NCBI RefSeq assembly: GCF_910592395.1 | Contig: NC_088315.1 | Span: 1,056,501 to 1,120,500 of the forward strand | DNA from: Lineus longissimus | Taxonomy: Eukaryota > Nemertea > Pilidiophora > Heteronemertea > Lineidae | Reading direction: 5' to 3' | DNA length: 64,000 nucleotides | Shown: in pieces, positions 20,501-32,500 of the stretch | Layout of the letters: every line of letters begins with the position of its first letter | Position numbering within the stretch: the stretch's first letter is position 1 | The notes under the pieces: model-generated | Told to the model about the DNA's origin: nothing | Databases searched by the model: none | The model's input: the letters and a program-made list of their open reading frames with translations, nothing else | Made by a program: the position numbers and the translations under genes

Positions 20501-23500
20501 TCATCCTGGCCGAGTGGATGCTAGATTTGATTGGTCTGTGGCCTAAATACTGTAGATGCCTATTTCGTGACTAGTCCAATGTCATTTGACCACTAGACCA
20601 GCTATTGCCTTGGCATTTAAACACTCGGCTAGTAGACTCAACTGGAGTAATCCTGTACCCCTTCTAAGTGAGGTTGTCAGAGAGCCCTTCAGAATGTCAG
20701 GATGAGGGCATATTAATAAGATGATGTTTAATCTCCGGCCATCATATCAATCGACCCAGGAGCAAATCTAAGGCCTCCAGACCAGCCGTTTACTCCACTC
20801 AGATAGTGGACTTGAGTCGTATCTCGTACCCTTTGAGGAAGTTGATCTAAATTACCACAGCCAGGCCATGACATGTTGACAAAAGACTACAGCTAGAATG
20901 TGGAATAATCATTCTCGCTAAGCTTAGTAAACAACGCAGTGCTAATGAAATATGGATTCCGGTTACTCCTCCAGTTTGGATTCGTCGAGTAAATGGTTTT
21001 TGCCATGTGATGGACGAGAGGTTTTCTTCTTGTGCATGTTGTGGTTGAATAGGTTTGAGGCATTCTTGAGAAATCAATGTGTGTTTGGTGAATGATGTTT
21101 TGTCCAGCAAGAACACCTTTGGCCGTGGCTTGCTTTTGGCTAAGATGGTTTGTAAACCAGATGGAGAAGTCCAATCTTGATGAGATGTGGCCTCAGTCTC
21201 ACAAGGTCTAAATGCTGTTGGCTTGTCTGGATCCTTTACACACAATCTTAATAATAGAATAACGGCGTCACTATATTGACCATTCCTAGATACCAGTTCC
21301 CAACGACCTGATATATTCATGACTTTGCCATATAGTGTACGGTGGATATGAACCGAGTGTTGGCGTAACTGTCAGTAACCACCATCGTTCTCAATGATCA
21401 ATGACTGTTTTCATGATAAGAGGTGCTACTCCGAGCTCATTAATATTCGAGTAGTGCTATCAGACTCTGAGATACAACAGAACAGGAAGGGTGGCTCTTG
21501 GATCAACAGAGTTCGTGGAACTCATTATTGTGAACATCTTCTTCAGACTCCAAAGGCTGGATGGAGGTCATATCTTCAAACTGCATATTTAAATGTGGCC
21601 TTCAGTTCACTATAAATGCAGGAGGTAGGAAGTCAGACATGGCGCTGTTTATTTCTACCAGCACAAGTACCTTGGGGAAAATGAATGACTTCAACTCTTG
21701 TGAACTGAACATGCTGTACAAGCTCCATATGGACATTGGTGGAAGCAGTCAGCAAATGTTACAATTTGGTATTGACTCTCGGGAATCAGTATTCAGTCTA
21801 CGCAATCGTGATGATTGCTTGAACACTCCCCTGTTAATAGCATCAGTCATGTCAGTAGTAGCCACAGAGATAATAGCCCACTTACCAACGTCACAGTCAC
21901 AATGTCTGCAGCTAAACTATCAGAACATATCCATTTGGAGCCAGTCTTCTCACTTCATATTCTAGTAACTAAGAGCTCTTCAAAAGAGATGATGTACGAC
22001 CCAGTTACAGCGTCATACATTACTCTGGCTTCTGACTCAGCTGCGATCTGGAGATAGCACTTGAATGGTCTACCCAGTAAATAGAATACGGTACAAATCT
22101 TTGAAAATGTCAGGTCCATTGATACCAGAAAAGTCTTGTAAACAGCATGCTGATCTTAAAGGTAATAGATCAAAGACCTGTCAGTTAAACCACGGCCCAT
22201 CCTGAGGTAGTGACACCTACCGGAAATTGATATTTCGTGAACGTCTTGTTGTCAGAGACTTTGTTGTTCGTGTGACTGTGAGCTGTCTGTTGAGCCCTTG
22301 ATGTGATAGAGAATCATTGGAAGGGCTTGTGGGGCATTGGTTCACAATCATGCCAGGCACTTATGCGGGTCAGAATGAATGGTTGGCCTGGTTTGTATCC
22401 CTGGATGAAATGTTTTAGTCTTTTTTCTGCAAGATGATCTATGAATCTTGCCAGTACATCAAAGGCTTCCTCTGTTGAACAAATACAAGTAAATGCTTGC
22501 CTCGGCGGGACATGTATTGTTCATCAGTGAGACACTTGTATCCCATTTCTTGAGTTGCAAGTATCATAAATCATATTGGTTTGACTTCAGAAAACGACCT
22601 CTGCCGATATGACATGAACATGTTACCATGGCAACCTCCATTTCCTTGTGAAGGATAAGGGCAATGTTCTCAATGGTGTTTTCCTCTGGAAACGTGAGAT
22701 AGGAAATATGCGATTTTCGGTTACTTGAAATGAATGAAACTTCACATGTAGGAGGTTAACCACTGAAACTCGAACGACTGTCCACTTTTTCAAGGAGAAA
22801 CCTCTGAATTCCAACATTTTTGATGTGGTCTCATTCTTTCAGGTGCGATTTTTCAACTCGCCGAATATCCTTGGTAACTTCTGTGAGCATACGCGGACGT
22901 TGCGGCTGTATCCCAGACCTGTTGTAGCATTCCAGTTCTTTAGCTTCATGAAGTCTCGGCCAGTCAAAACACTGTTCACGGCGAGGTTAGCAAGAACTCA
23001 GGTAAGACAATCAGCAAGTATAACTGCTCTTGTGAGTGATGGAGGCTGCTCCAAGACTAGTGCATTGGACCATGTGCTGAAGCCAACAATGCAATTCACA
23101 GCCATCAGATCTTTGGTTGTCATGTGACAAAGATGATTCTTATGTGTTTTTTCATCATTTCAGGCCGTAGAATACTTTGCAGAGTATGTTCTCTGCCCCT
23201 ACAACGTGGTGTTCCTGCGGGTTCACACCGGGGTGTTTGACCCGGCGCTCATCGGAGACAAGCCGAGATGGTATAGCAATGGCTTACAGAAGATCGAGTT
23301 CAACGTGTATGATGCTGAGAACTCATCGCTGGGAGCCGCACTGACCAGCAGCATGCAGGCACCTAACAGTGATGAGTACCCTACGGGTAAGTTAGTCACA
23401 CTCAGATGCTACTGGGCTTCCTGGTGTCCATCATCTTCCTGATTTCCCTTTACTCATATACCTCAGGTACTATTATACACAGAGCAGATTGTTTCCTCTG

Positions 23501-26500
23501 TATGATTCTTTTTCTTGCTGCAATATTTCGTACTTCCTCCATTGCAGATGAGAGCGGTAGTGATAGTGATGGTGCTGAAAGTACGAGTTCTTCCTATTCT
23601 AGTCTGAGTGACTTCGTGACGGACATCATGAACAGTGATATCAACGGAGATACACCAGGTACGGGCTATCAACATTTTATATCGCACTCAGGACAATTCT
23701 GAGAACATTCTGTATGTTTTATGATGTACCCAATGATTTAATACCATGATAGAATGATAGACTTATCTTTCAGCAATTTACCCAGAGGACCAGGTGCTCT
23801 CCGTGGACCAGACGACATTGTTTACACCTCCCAGCAAGCTCCAGGTGCCAGATACCCCCGTCACAAACAGTGACTCAGCATTCTCACTGCCAGAGAGTGA
23901 CCTGAGCTCTGATGAGTCATCTAGTCCTTCATATACCAAGGGGGATGCTGATCCTGATCCTGACATGGATGATAAGGTGGGTGACAAAGTTATGAAGAAT
24001 GAAGGGAAGATTTCTATATCTCGGTTGGACCCATGTCATGAGAAACAAGCAGTTTTATGATTCCTCTGTCATCAACGTAAACGTTTCTCTTTCAGGATGC
24101 TCTGCACTTCCGGTACGATTCTGGTAGTGAGGTGATGCCACTGGATGCTGAGGGCAACCCATTGAGAGAGCCTGGGGAACCAATCTCACGCCCCACTGGA
24201 CCATCCACTGCACCAGTACCAGTTAACAAGTAAGGGTTAAGTCTTGTTAGTTTGTGAATGCACACAAACCACCATTTGAAGCCTAAATACAACTTTATAA
24301 ACACTTTGTACAAAGGTTCTACTCCTTGATGCAGAGGGTAACTCAATGAGAGAACATGTGTCACTGACCCATCGCAAATCAACAAGTGAGAATTGAATTT
24401 GTTACAAGTATAACGTGACTCAGTAGAACATGAATGGTGACATTTTCTTCCTCGCAGGCCTCCGAACCCAGCTGTGCAGCAACAGATGCCACCTCGGCAG
24501 TCAAGCACTGGCAAGGCCCCCAGGTCACCGGTGCCTCCCCCTAGGCCCCCTCTACCATCACAACAATCACTACAGAAGTACCAGTCTATGGACCGCGACA
24601 GCCCACCACTGGAGGGGGGTGGCATCAAACGAGCAGGGCAGCCAGCACCTCTTCAAGGAGTCCCGGCCAGGCCGAGCCAGTCTACGCCTAATACACCAAT
24701 GCCTGGTCGACACCCCGGAGTTGTAGATACAAAGAGTGCCTCCCATCTGCAAGTGAACCATACACCATCTGCGGCATCACAACCGACCACCCCTACCAGG
24801 AAGACAGGCAACTTTAGGGTAGGTTTTCAGTCGTCTGTGTCAGTTTTGTGACTTGGTTTGTCTCGCGGGTGTTGTTCCTGTGTCGTGGAAACCCCTGTTA
24901 TACATCCTAGATTCTATTGATCAGATCAAAAACTGGACCCCTCCGCATTTTGCCTCTGTCTTGATTTTAGTTGTACTGATTTGTGCAGTCATAAGTGTAT
25001 TTGATTGTTTTCTCAGTAGTGGGTCTCCTTAGAAATCCATCTCTTCCCCTTAGCCTAAGCATGGATGCCAAAAAATGTCTGTGCAGGAACCAGGTCTTTG
25101 CCCTCCCAACCCAGCTGTTCCATATCTACCAACTCCTTGCCATAGCAGGCACCTCCACACTGCCCCAGATGCATGCTAAAACCTTAAACCAAGTTCATAA
25201 TGTCTTGAGTTTGCAGCACCTCCTAAACAAGTTACTTCATGGTCACTTTCAAATGATCTTGGCTGAAAGTCTATCCTCTCTTTGGACTTTTATAGATTTT
25301 TTCTCAAATTTTCAGCGTTATTTCAAGTCATCCCTAAGGGTAGGAATACATTTAGTTCTGTTATATGAAATCTTTACTCTCAGGATATAAGGGGCTCTGT
25401 ATTGTGTAGTTTTTAAAAGACTTTGAAAAGATTGTGAAAACAAATGGTTATAAACATGAAATCTGCTTCTTGGCTTGTTAAACCTTCTTCTTATATGTTT
25501 GTAGCCTTCCGAATGTACTTATTTGTACCACAGGCAGGTACACAATACAAATGCAAAATGCCCAGTGGCCAAATATTGCTTTAAGTTATAAACCTGTAAT
25601 AACACCATAAACCATTTATTACCAGGTTGGGAGGTTTCGGATGAAACCTGATCTAAAAAGATTCAAAGTCAATAGGAAGAAGTATGCAGTGTCTCATGTA
25701 AGTTCTTTCTTTGCGAGGGCGCATTCTAGCTTGAATTTGCCTGGCGCAAGGAAAGCCATCGAGATCGAGTCATGGACATAATATGAAAGATATTTGTATT
25801 GATTTCTCTAAAGTCAAGAATTCACTGCAAATGTCCAATATGACCAGTGGGAGGAATGGCTTCTGATCAGTCCTTTTCAAGGTCAGTCAAGAGCTGCATC
25901 ATCTGCAGGCTGGTACGAACTAAGTACATTTGGTTTGACCAGAGATACTGGAAATAGGACAGCTGACATGACTGAAAGCTTGCAAAGCTGCCGCAGGCTC
26001 TAATACTGCAGATGGCATCCCCACCTTGTCTTCCAGTTACATGTACTCCATAATGAAAGGACATGTATTGGAGTCATCCATTCCCAACATCACTTCTTTT
26101 CCTAATTTCTTAACTCGATTCTGATTTTCACTTTTGAAGTCGCTCCCGAGAACAGGACTTATGATTTTGGAGGCTTTGTTATTAGTGAGCTTAAAAGATT
26201 TTTACTAAGCATTTGGGTTGGTGTCCACATGTTTCCTTTGTTCTTTGTGTTTTCTAACTGAATCCCCGCTAACTGCCTTCTTTGAATTGATTGCACTGCA
26301 GCTGCTCCTTTCAGATCTTCCTCTATTTATTATATATCATTGTATTTCGTTTGTTTGCTTTAAGGGAGTGTCCTTTCACCATATTTTGATACCCAGACAG
26401 TTCTAAGAATTAACTACTTCTCTGTCAATTGCAGGTGGAAAGGTTTTTTCTGTCCCATGCCACAGTTTTCTCTTGTTTTTCTTAGCGTTTTCAGTGTTGC

Positions 26501-29500
26501 ATCATATCAGCTGCTTCTAAGATTGTCACTAGGCTTTATACTGAGTTTTCTCTCAACGGAAAACACACTTTACTAAGGTCTTCCTGCAGGTATGGCAGTT
26601 TCTTACTGGATGACAGCTTCTCCAATTTTAATTCAGATTCTACTATTTCTGCCCGATCTAGCTCTGTGTATTCATCTCCTGTGTTTACCACACCATTCAA
26701 AAACTATGAAATGTCTGCTATGCACTTTCAGTGCAGGGAATGTTTTTGGTATATATTCTCATCGTGGCTGCTTTGAAACTGTTTACACTGACTGTTCCAT
26801 GTATATGTGTCTCCTTCTCTGCTTCTGGTTAGAGATTTTCTGTTGGTTGTTACATGTACATGTAGCTCAATTTAAAAAATACTTTGAATAAAAGGTCCAT
26901 ATGGGTATTGGAACGTGAACAGAAATAACGTAGGGATAATGAGGTTTGACAATATCCCTGGGTACCTACTGTTGTGCAGCTGGATTAGGGATTCAGTTTC
27001 GGCTGACCACATCAACAACATGCCATCACCTGTCGTTAAATTGAATGCTGTTTGTCTTTGCAGATCCCGCAAGAGTCCGACTCTGACCGGGGCACCACGC
27101 CATCTTCCATCATGTCGTCCATCAGCAATGGCATGGACGGCATCGCCCAGCAGGCCAGTAACACGATATCAGAGTTATTTGGGGGTGAGTATCAAATAAT
27201 GGCAGCCAGTCTTTGTGTATGCACTCAGGGGTCTCACCTGGATCAAGTATTTCAAATAAAGGCACTGGGTATGAGAAGTCTTGTCGACCTGACAACTGGC
27301 TTACGCCCTTGGTGAATGGATCACTTCTATTCCAGGCTCATCCACATCTACAAAACCAGCCCCTCCACCCCCTCAGCCACCAGTCGCACAGCCTGCCCCC
27401 AAGCCAGCTAAGCCCTTTGCTCCCCTCGGTAATAGAAAGGCGCTGGTGGAGAAGTCGGGCCTTGTCAAGCATGCCACAAGCAAGAAAGGTGTGCAGAGAC
27501 AGTCATCAACGGACTCAAGGACAAGTACACATAGGTAAGATGTCATGGTTGGTCAGATGGTCAGGACTTCAGTATCAAAGTGATTGAAGACATCGGACAA
27601 TGATATCAAGTGTACCTATATAAAGTTATATGTTAACTCCATTTAACTGTTTTTCAGTGAGAACCAGCAATTCTTGAAAGACATCGTGTCGAGCGTTCTC
27701 GATGGGTCCGGAGTCGGCTGGCTGAAGCTGAACAAACTCAAGAAACTCATGGAGGATGAAAACTATCGTAACTTTGTCGTCAGCCGCCTGAATACATCGC
27801 TCGATAGAAAGCTGACAGATGAAGACGTTCATGTGGAGGATGTGGTATGAATTGACCTTGATCTTTCACCATTCTGTTTCTTGTGTCCTTGAGACCTTGG
27901 GATTTTCCCATGACCTTGTACCGTGCATATCAATGAAAGTCATCTACTCCTACTTCAGATATGAGACAGCTTTGAGCTGACTAACTTTGGGTTCTAGAAC
28001 CTCTTAAGAACTTTCCCGACCAACCTTCGATCATTATACATTCGTTTGTAATCCTGGCCATATCTCTTGCAGTGTGTCTCTAAACAAGTGTTCAAGGGCA
28101 TGTTGACGGTGCTGAGAGCCCTCGTAGCTGGCCTCTACCACACGTACAGAAACCATGGCATTGGTGGTATGGCGAGCACATTCATGATCATGGAGATAGC
28201 ACACACACATTACTGGGCAAGGGAACTCAGTAGTAATAAGAGTGATAGTAGTAGCTTGTCACAGGTAGGTTTATTTTGTTCTTATTTTGACCATGTGTGA
28301 GTCACTTTATGATAGCAAAGAGAAGGCAGATGAATGAATGTATATGTACTGACCAGTTCCCTCCTCATTCCAGGGTAGTTCACCGTTCGGCAGTCAGGAG
28401 AGCTTGGCATCCAAGGCTCGAGACCACAGTCTCCCAGAAGAAGCCATGATCACTCTCGGTAAGTTTACTTACCCTAAGACCCCTGAGATACCATTTTAAG
28501 TCCTTCTTAGCAGTTTATGTAGCTCCTGTGCCTATCTGTTCCCTTCAAGTGACAGTTTTACCTCATACATGTACATCTATACAAAGCTAAGGAGTTCAAA
28601 TAAGGATAAAAGATATGACTTCTTGGACTGTGGTTAACGACAGCCACTTTGCTTTAGGTGCTATAAACTGCAGTGAGCTACATTGCACCTTCATCTGGAG
28701 TAAACGCTAAAGAAGTCATTTTTATGCCTCCTCTCTTCAGTCAGATGGCCAAAGGCCAATCATTGGGCAAAGATATCATCAATGATGAGATTGTGGCTTT
28801 TCCCATGCGATGTGTTTGTATTTCTTCACTACAATATCCTGAACCTCATTCAGCGTAGGTTGTGTGTCAGCGGTGCTTATTGGAAATACCGAGTGTGTTG
28901 CATGAAGTGATATTTGAAGAAAGGTCAGGTGTCACTTGGGGGAATATTTGGCACAAAGCATGCCCTAGGGTCTGGCAAGGTGTGAGAAATTTTACCTTTT
29001 TTTCTCAAACTTTTCACATTTCCCGCATGGTTCATGCCTCCTTATGTTGTTGACGTGCAAATGTTTCCCACAGAACCCTGAATTGCACTCAACATTTTGA
29101 ACATGGTCATGTAGCTTTCTGTTAAGATGCACAGTTTTCAACTGTGAAAATGACCACCTAGATTCATTTTAAAGGAGATGACTTCGATTACAGACGAGTG
29201 TACCTCAGTAGTGGTTTGGCCCTTGGACTCATTGTCATAACTTACGTTAGAGTCAAAGTAATATTTTGTGTCTCTCTCCTGGTTCTAGGATGGCTAGGTA
29301 TGCCACCAGTTACAGTTAACATGTTTATCTTTTTGGATTGTTTTACGACTAACATCTACTTTCATATCGACTTGTTAGATGCAGTGTTATTCAACGCTTT
29401 TATGCTAATTTTCATTTACAGGATTTTATCATATTTTGCTTGCTGCTGACAAAATCTTGAGAAGACAAATAATTTTCAGTGAGGCATGCGAAAAGCCGTA

Positions 29501-32500
29501 GTATCAGTGTATCTTTGGGGACACTGCCTTCCTTCCACACAAAAAACAGACTTGTCCTTCTAAAAGATTTCGTCATTTCAATTATGATTTGCCTGCGTTC
29601 TCTCCAGTCAGTTCTGATGCCATTCTTTTGTTTTGAACTGCAGGTCCTACAGGTATTACTTTAGAAAACTAACTAGTTAGCACTATAACTTGATTGTAGC
29701 TAATTCGCTCATCAAAAATAGCAAAAATTAGTGAGCTGGCTGGCTTATTGATTTTTTGGTGCGCGCTTCAGTCTGCTTCAGCTCTAGTGCAGTTGATACA
29801 TGAATATGCACAGCAGAACTGAGTGTATTTTCTTTGTGGATGGAACAGACTTCTTTTATCTATAAACCAATGAGGCTCAAACTGCCCCAACTTGGTCTGA
29901 GAGGTGGTAGTAAACTAACTAACCAAGGGGTGGGCATGTTTGAGGATGAGGCTTTGATTGTCTAGCTGCACTGGTCTCTCATGTGGGATATAGGGCACCT
30001 GCCTCTCACACAGGAGGTTTCCTCTGGGGCATCGGGTGGCTGTACTAATCACAAAATGCTGTCTTGGGGGGGATCTGCGCTGAGCTCTCAACTGAAAACT
30101 TTCAGGAACAGTTTCTTCCAGTGGAGCCGATCTAGATCTAAAGAAGTGTGTTCTTTGCCTGGCAGCTTTTCAACAATAACCAATGTGTTGATTTCTATCT
30201 GTTGCTTTGCTACTTCAATACATGTCTTTGTGGTTGTCAGGTCGTTTTGTTCCCGGGTGGCGGTCCAATTCCCTCTTTTCCACCACCTCATTATTTGATC
30301 AGCCCCCCTCACCGAATGCCCAAGAACCAGAACCAGGCAAGTTAGAGAGTTCACGTAGTACACACAACAAGGCTCAAAGTAGGAGTGATCAAAGCTTGGT
30401 TGAAGGGTCAGGCTACGTAAAGAAATTTCACCACGAAATCACTCATATTTTGAGCCTTGCACACCCAGTCACCATGTGTCTTGCACCGTTTCTAACATTT
30501 GTGACTCGCTCTACCAAAACTAGGCGCTTGTCGCATCTGAACTCGACAGGTTGATACGGACTTGTTGTTCATTTCCCTATTGTTGACCTTTTGTGAAATC
30601 TATTACAAACTGATTTGGTCACATTTCACAAAAGGTCTACAATAGGGAAATGAACAACAAGTCCGTATCAACCTGTCAAGTTCAGATGCGACAAGCGCCT
30701 AGTTTTGGTAGAGCGGGTCACATTTGATGCATGCTCTTTGCTGCCACTGATTTCTTTGTTAACGTTAGCCTAAAATTTGCATTGGTTGCACTCTAGCTTA
30801 GTCTTCATGCATTCCTAAAAAGTTGACAGTTTTACTTTGAGTCAGTTTTACTTTGAGTCGTCAACTCTCAGCAGACTCTTCTCAAGCTGATACTCTCAGA
30901 TCATACAAATAGCTTTGGGGTCATGTACAGTGAATGTTATTGGGCCAGTGTAGTTGTGCAAGATTGTGATGTTACATGTAGGTCCAACAAAGTGTAAATA
31001 TGGAAACAGACGTCTTGGAGCTGGCATGAATGTTCCATGTATACATAAAGGACATGTGTCTATTACCCAAACACAAAAGATGTTAGAATAGTTGATTGTT
31101 GTGAACCCAATACTAGACAAACACTTGATCATTAGTCATGTTTCAGCAGAGTGCGTAATACCTCTGTGTTGACTTTGTTTGTGACCTAAATGTAATATAT
31201 TCTTTGGCAACATCTCTCCTGAATGTCAAGGTCCATTTCATGAAAAAACAAATGAAAACTTTGGGGTTGTTAATTGGTGTTGTAGAACAGGTCAGTGGTG
31301 AGACAGAATTCTATATGAGCTCGGTGAGATGTTTTGTAGGGTTTTGGTGTGTACACAAATCAGTATTCAGTTCATGCTTATATCATGTCAACTTGTAAGC
31401 CTCCGAAATCATCCATGTCGTCTTAACCTCGAGTCTGACGTTGTTCTTCCATTGTAGGGTCTCCCGTGGTGTTCAATGGCGATGAATTTGAGAATATCGA
31501 GTTAAAGCCAAAGGGAAAAGTGAGTCTCGGTGATATCAGGGATGTGGACAATAACCGACAGGACTTGTCAGAAACGCAACGCAATCTCGACAACTTGAAC
31601 ATTAATAAAGCAGAGGTGTCGGAAGGTGGCGACATTTTACGGGACTTAGTGAAAAATAAAGACTTGATGAAAGGGCGACATGGTGGTTTGCCAAAGTTCA
31701 GTAGCATGGACTCGGAGATGTCTGAAGCGAGTACTTTGATGAGTACTGGGTCCGAGGTTGATGGAACAGAACGGAAGAAGACACGGATCAATCATCACAC
31801 GATAAAGCAAAGTGACGCGTCAGATGCTGAAACTGAGACACCTGGGGTGAGTAGAAAATGAGGATTGGTTCAAATCATCAGCAATGGCCACTTGTAAATG
31901 CTAATTGTTATGCCTTTGAACTTGGGGGCGGAGATGTGTCGTGCCATTATCTATGGTGCTACCACCTGTTGGTAGCTAAGTAAACAAGGGTGATGAATGC
32001 AGTCTCATACCAGGCCTTTCTATTGTGGCACATGAGCTCCCTCTGCGATGGCTGGTGTCAGGGTCACATGATGTTCCTCTTGGGGCCTGCTCTCAATGGT
32101 ACCACTCCTTTGAAAAGGTGATACCATCAGGCAGCAGATAACTGGTATCTCTTTGAGTATAAGATCCAGAAAGAAATGGCGATGTTCTGTGATTTTCAGG
32201 GTCATAGAGGTTCATTAGGAGAGAGTATGGTAGGTAGCTGTCCATGTGTAGTAATCTTGTTCTCAACTATGTCCATTCTTTACTTGCTCCAATATGGGTC
32301 AACCTTAGGCATGGCCTAGTTAGTCACTCCCAGTGTAGTTCATGGTCAGCGCTCTGCGTGGCCTGCCAAATGATGCAGTTTAGGGAAAATTGATTGTAGG
32401 TGGTGGAATTGAATGGAGTGAGATCACTGCCTTGATTTGAAATGCCAGATGCATAAGTCTGACTCAGTGAAGTTGAACTGTTAATTTGCCAGGAATATGT

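Larger units (their letters stand above)
11586..23386 (+). other. MADD: MADD exons 1-9: tripartite DENN (uDENN-cDENN-dDENN) module
   Basis: Exon 1 carries the uDENN part ([47 protein letters not shown]) with a polar, weakly conserved insert at residues ~100-140. Exons 2-5 carry cDENN ([70 protein letters not shown]). Exons 7-9 carry dDENN ([33 protein letters not shown]). This fold is the catalytic Rab exchange unit. The conserved blocks are uninterrupted, so I expect an active domain. Confidence 0.93.
23548..27534 (+). other. MADD: MADD exons 10-16: Ser/Asp-rich and Pro-rich linker
   Basis: Exon 10 keeps the family signature [20 protein letters not shown]. Exons 11-12 are acidic and Ser-rich. 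Exon 13 is Pro/Gln-rich with PxxP-type runs ([11 protein letters not shown]). Exon 14 (25626-25697, 24 codons, phase 0/0) is strongly basic ([10 protein letters not shown]) and could be skipped without a frameshift. Exons 15-16 are polar with a further Pro run. Family linkers are poorly conserved and rich in alternative exons; this one looks the same. Confidence 0.85.
28459..31457 (+). other. MADD intron 19 (3 kb) with candidate cassette exon and foldback element
   Basis: A phase 1/1 intron. It contains the candidate exon 30241-30336 and a 219-bp foldback element at 30502-30720, both listed separately. The remainder is AT-rich with no supported feature. Confidence 0.75.

Noticed and set aside
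20847-21320. 157-codon minus-strand frame in a MADD intron
   Set aside because: No recognisable motif, overlaps other frames, no promoter or splice context; a chance frame is likelier.
25054-25180. Pro-rich open stretch as a MADD exon
   Set aside because: A good acceptor is present, but the only nearby GT donor breaks the frame and an in-frame stop follows.
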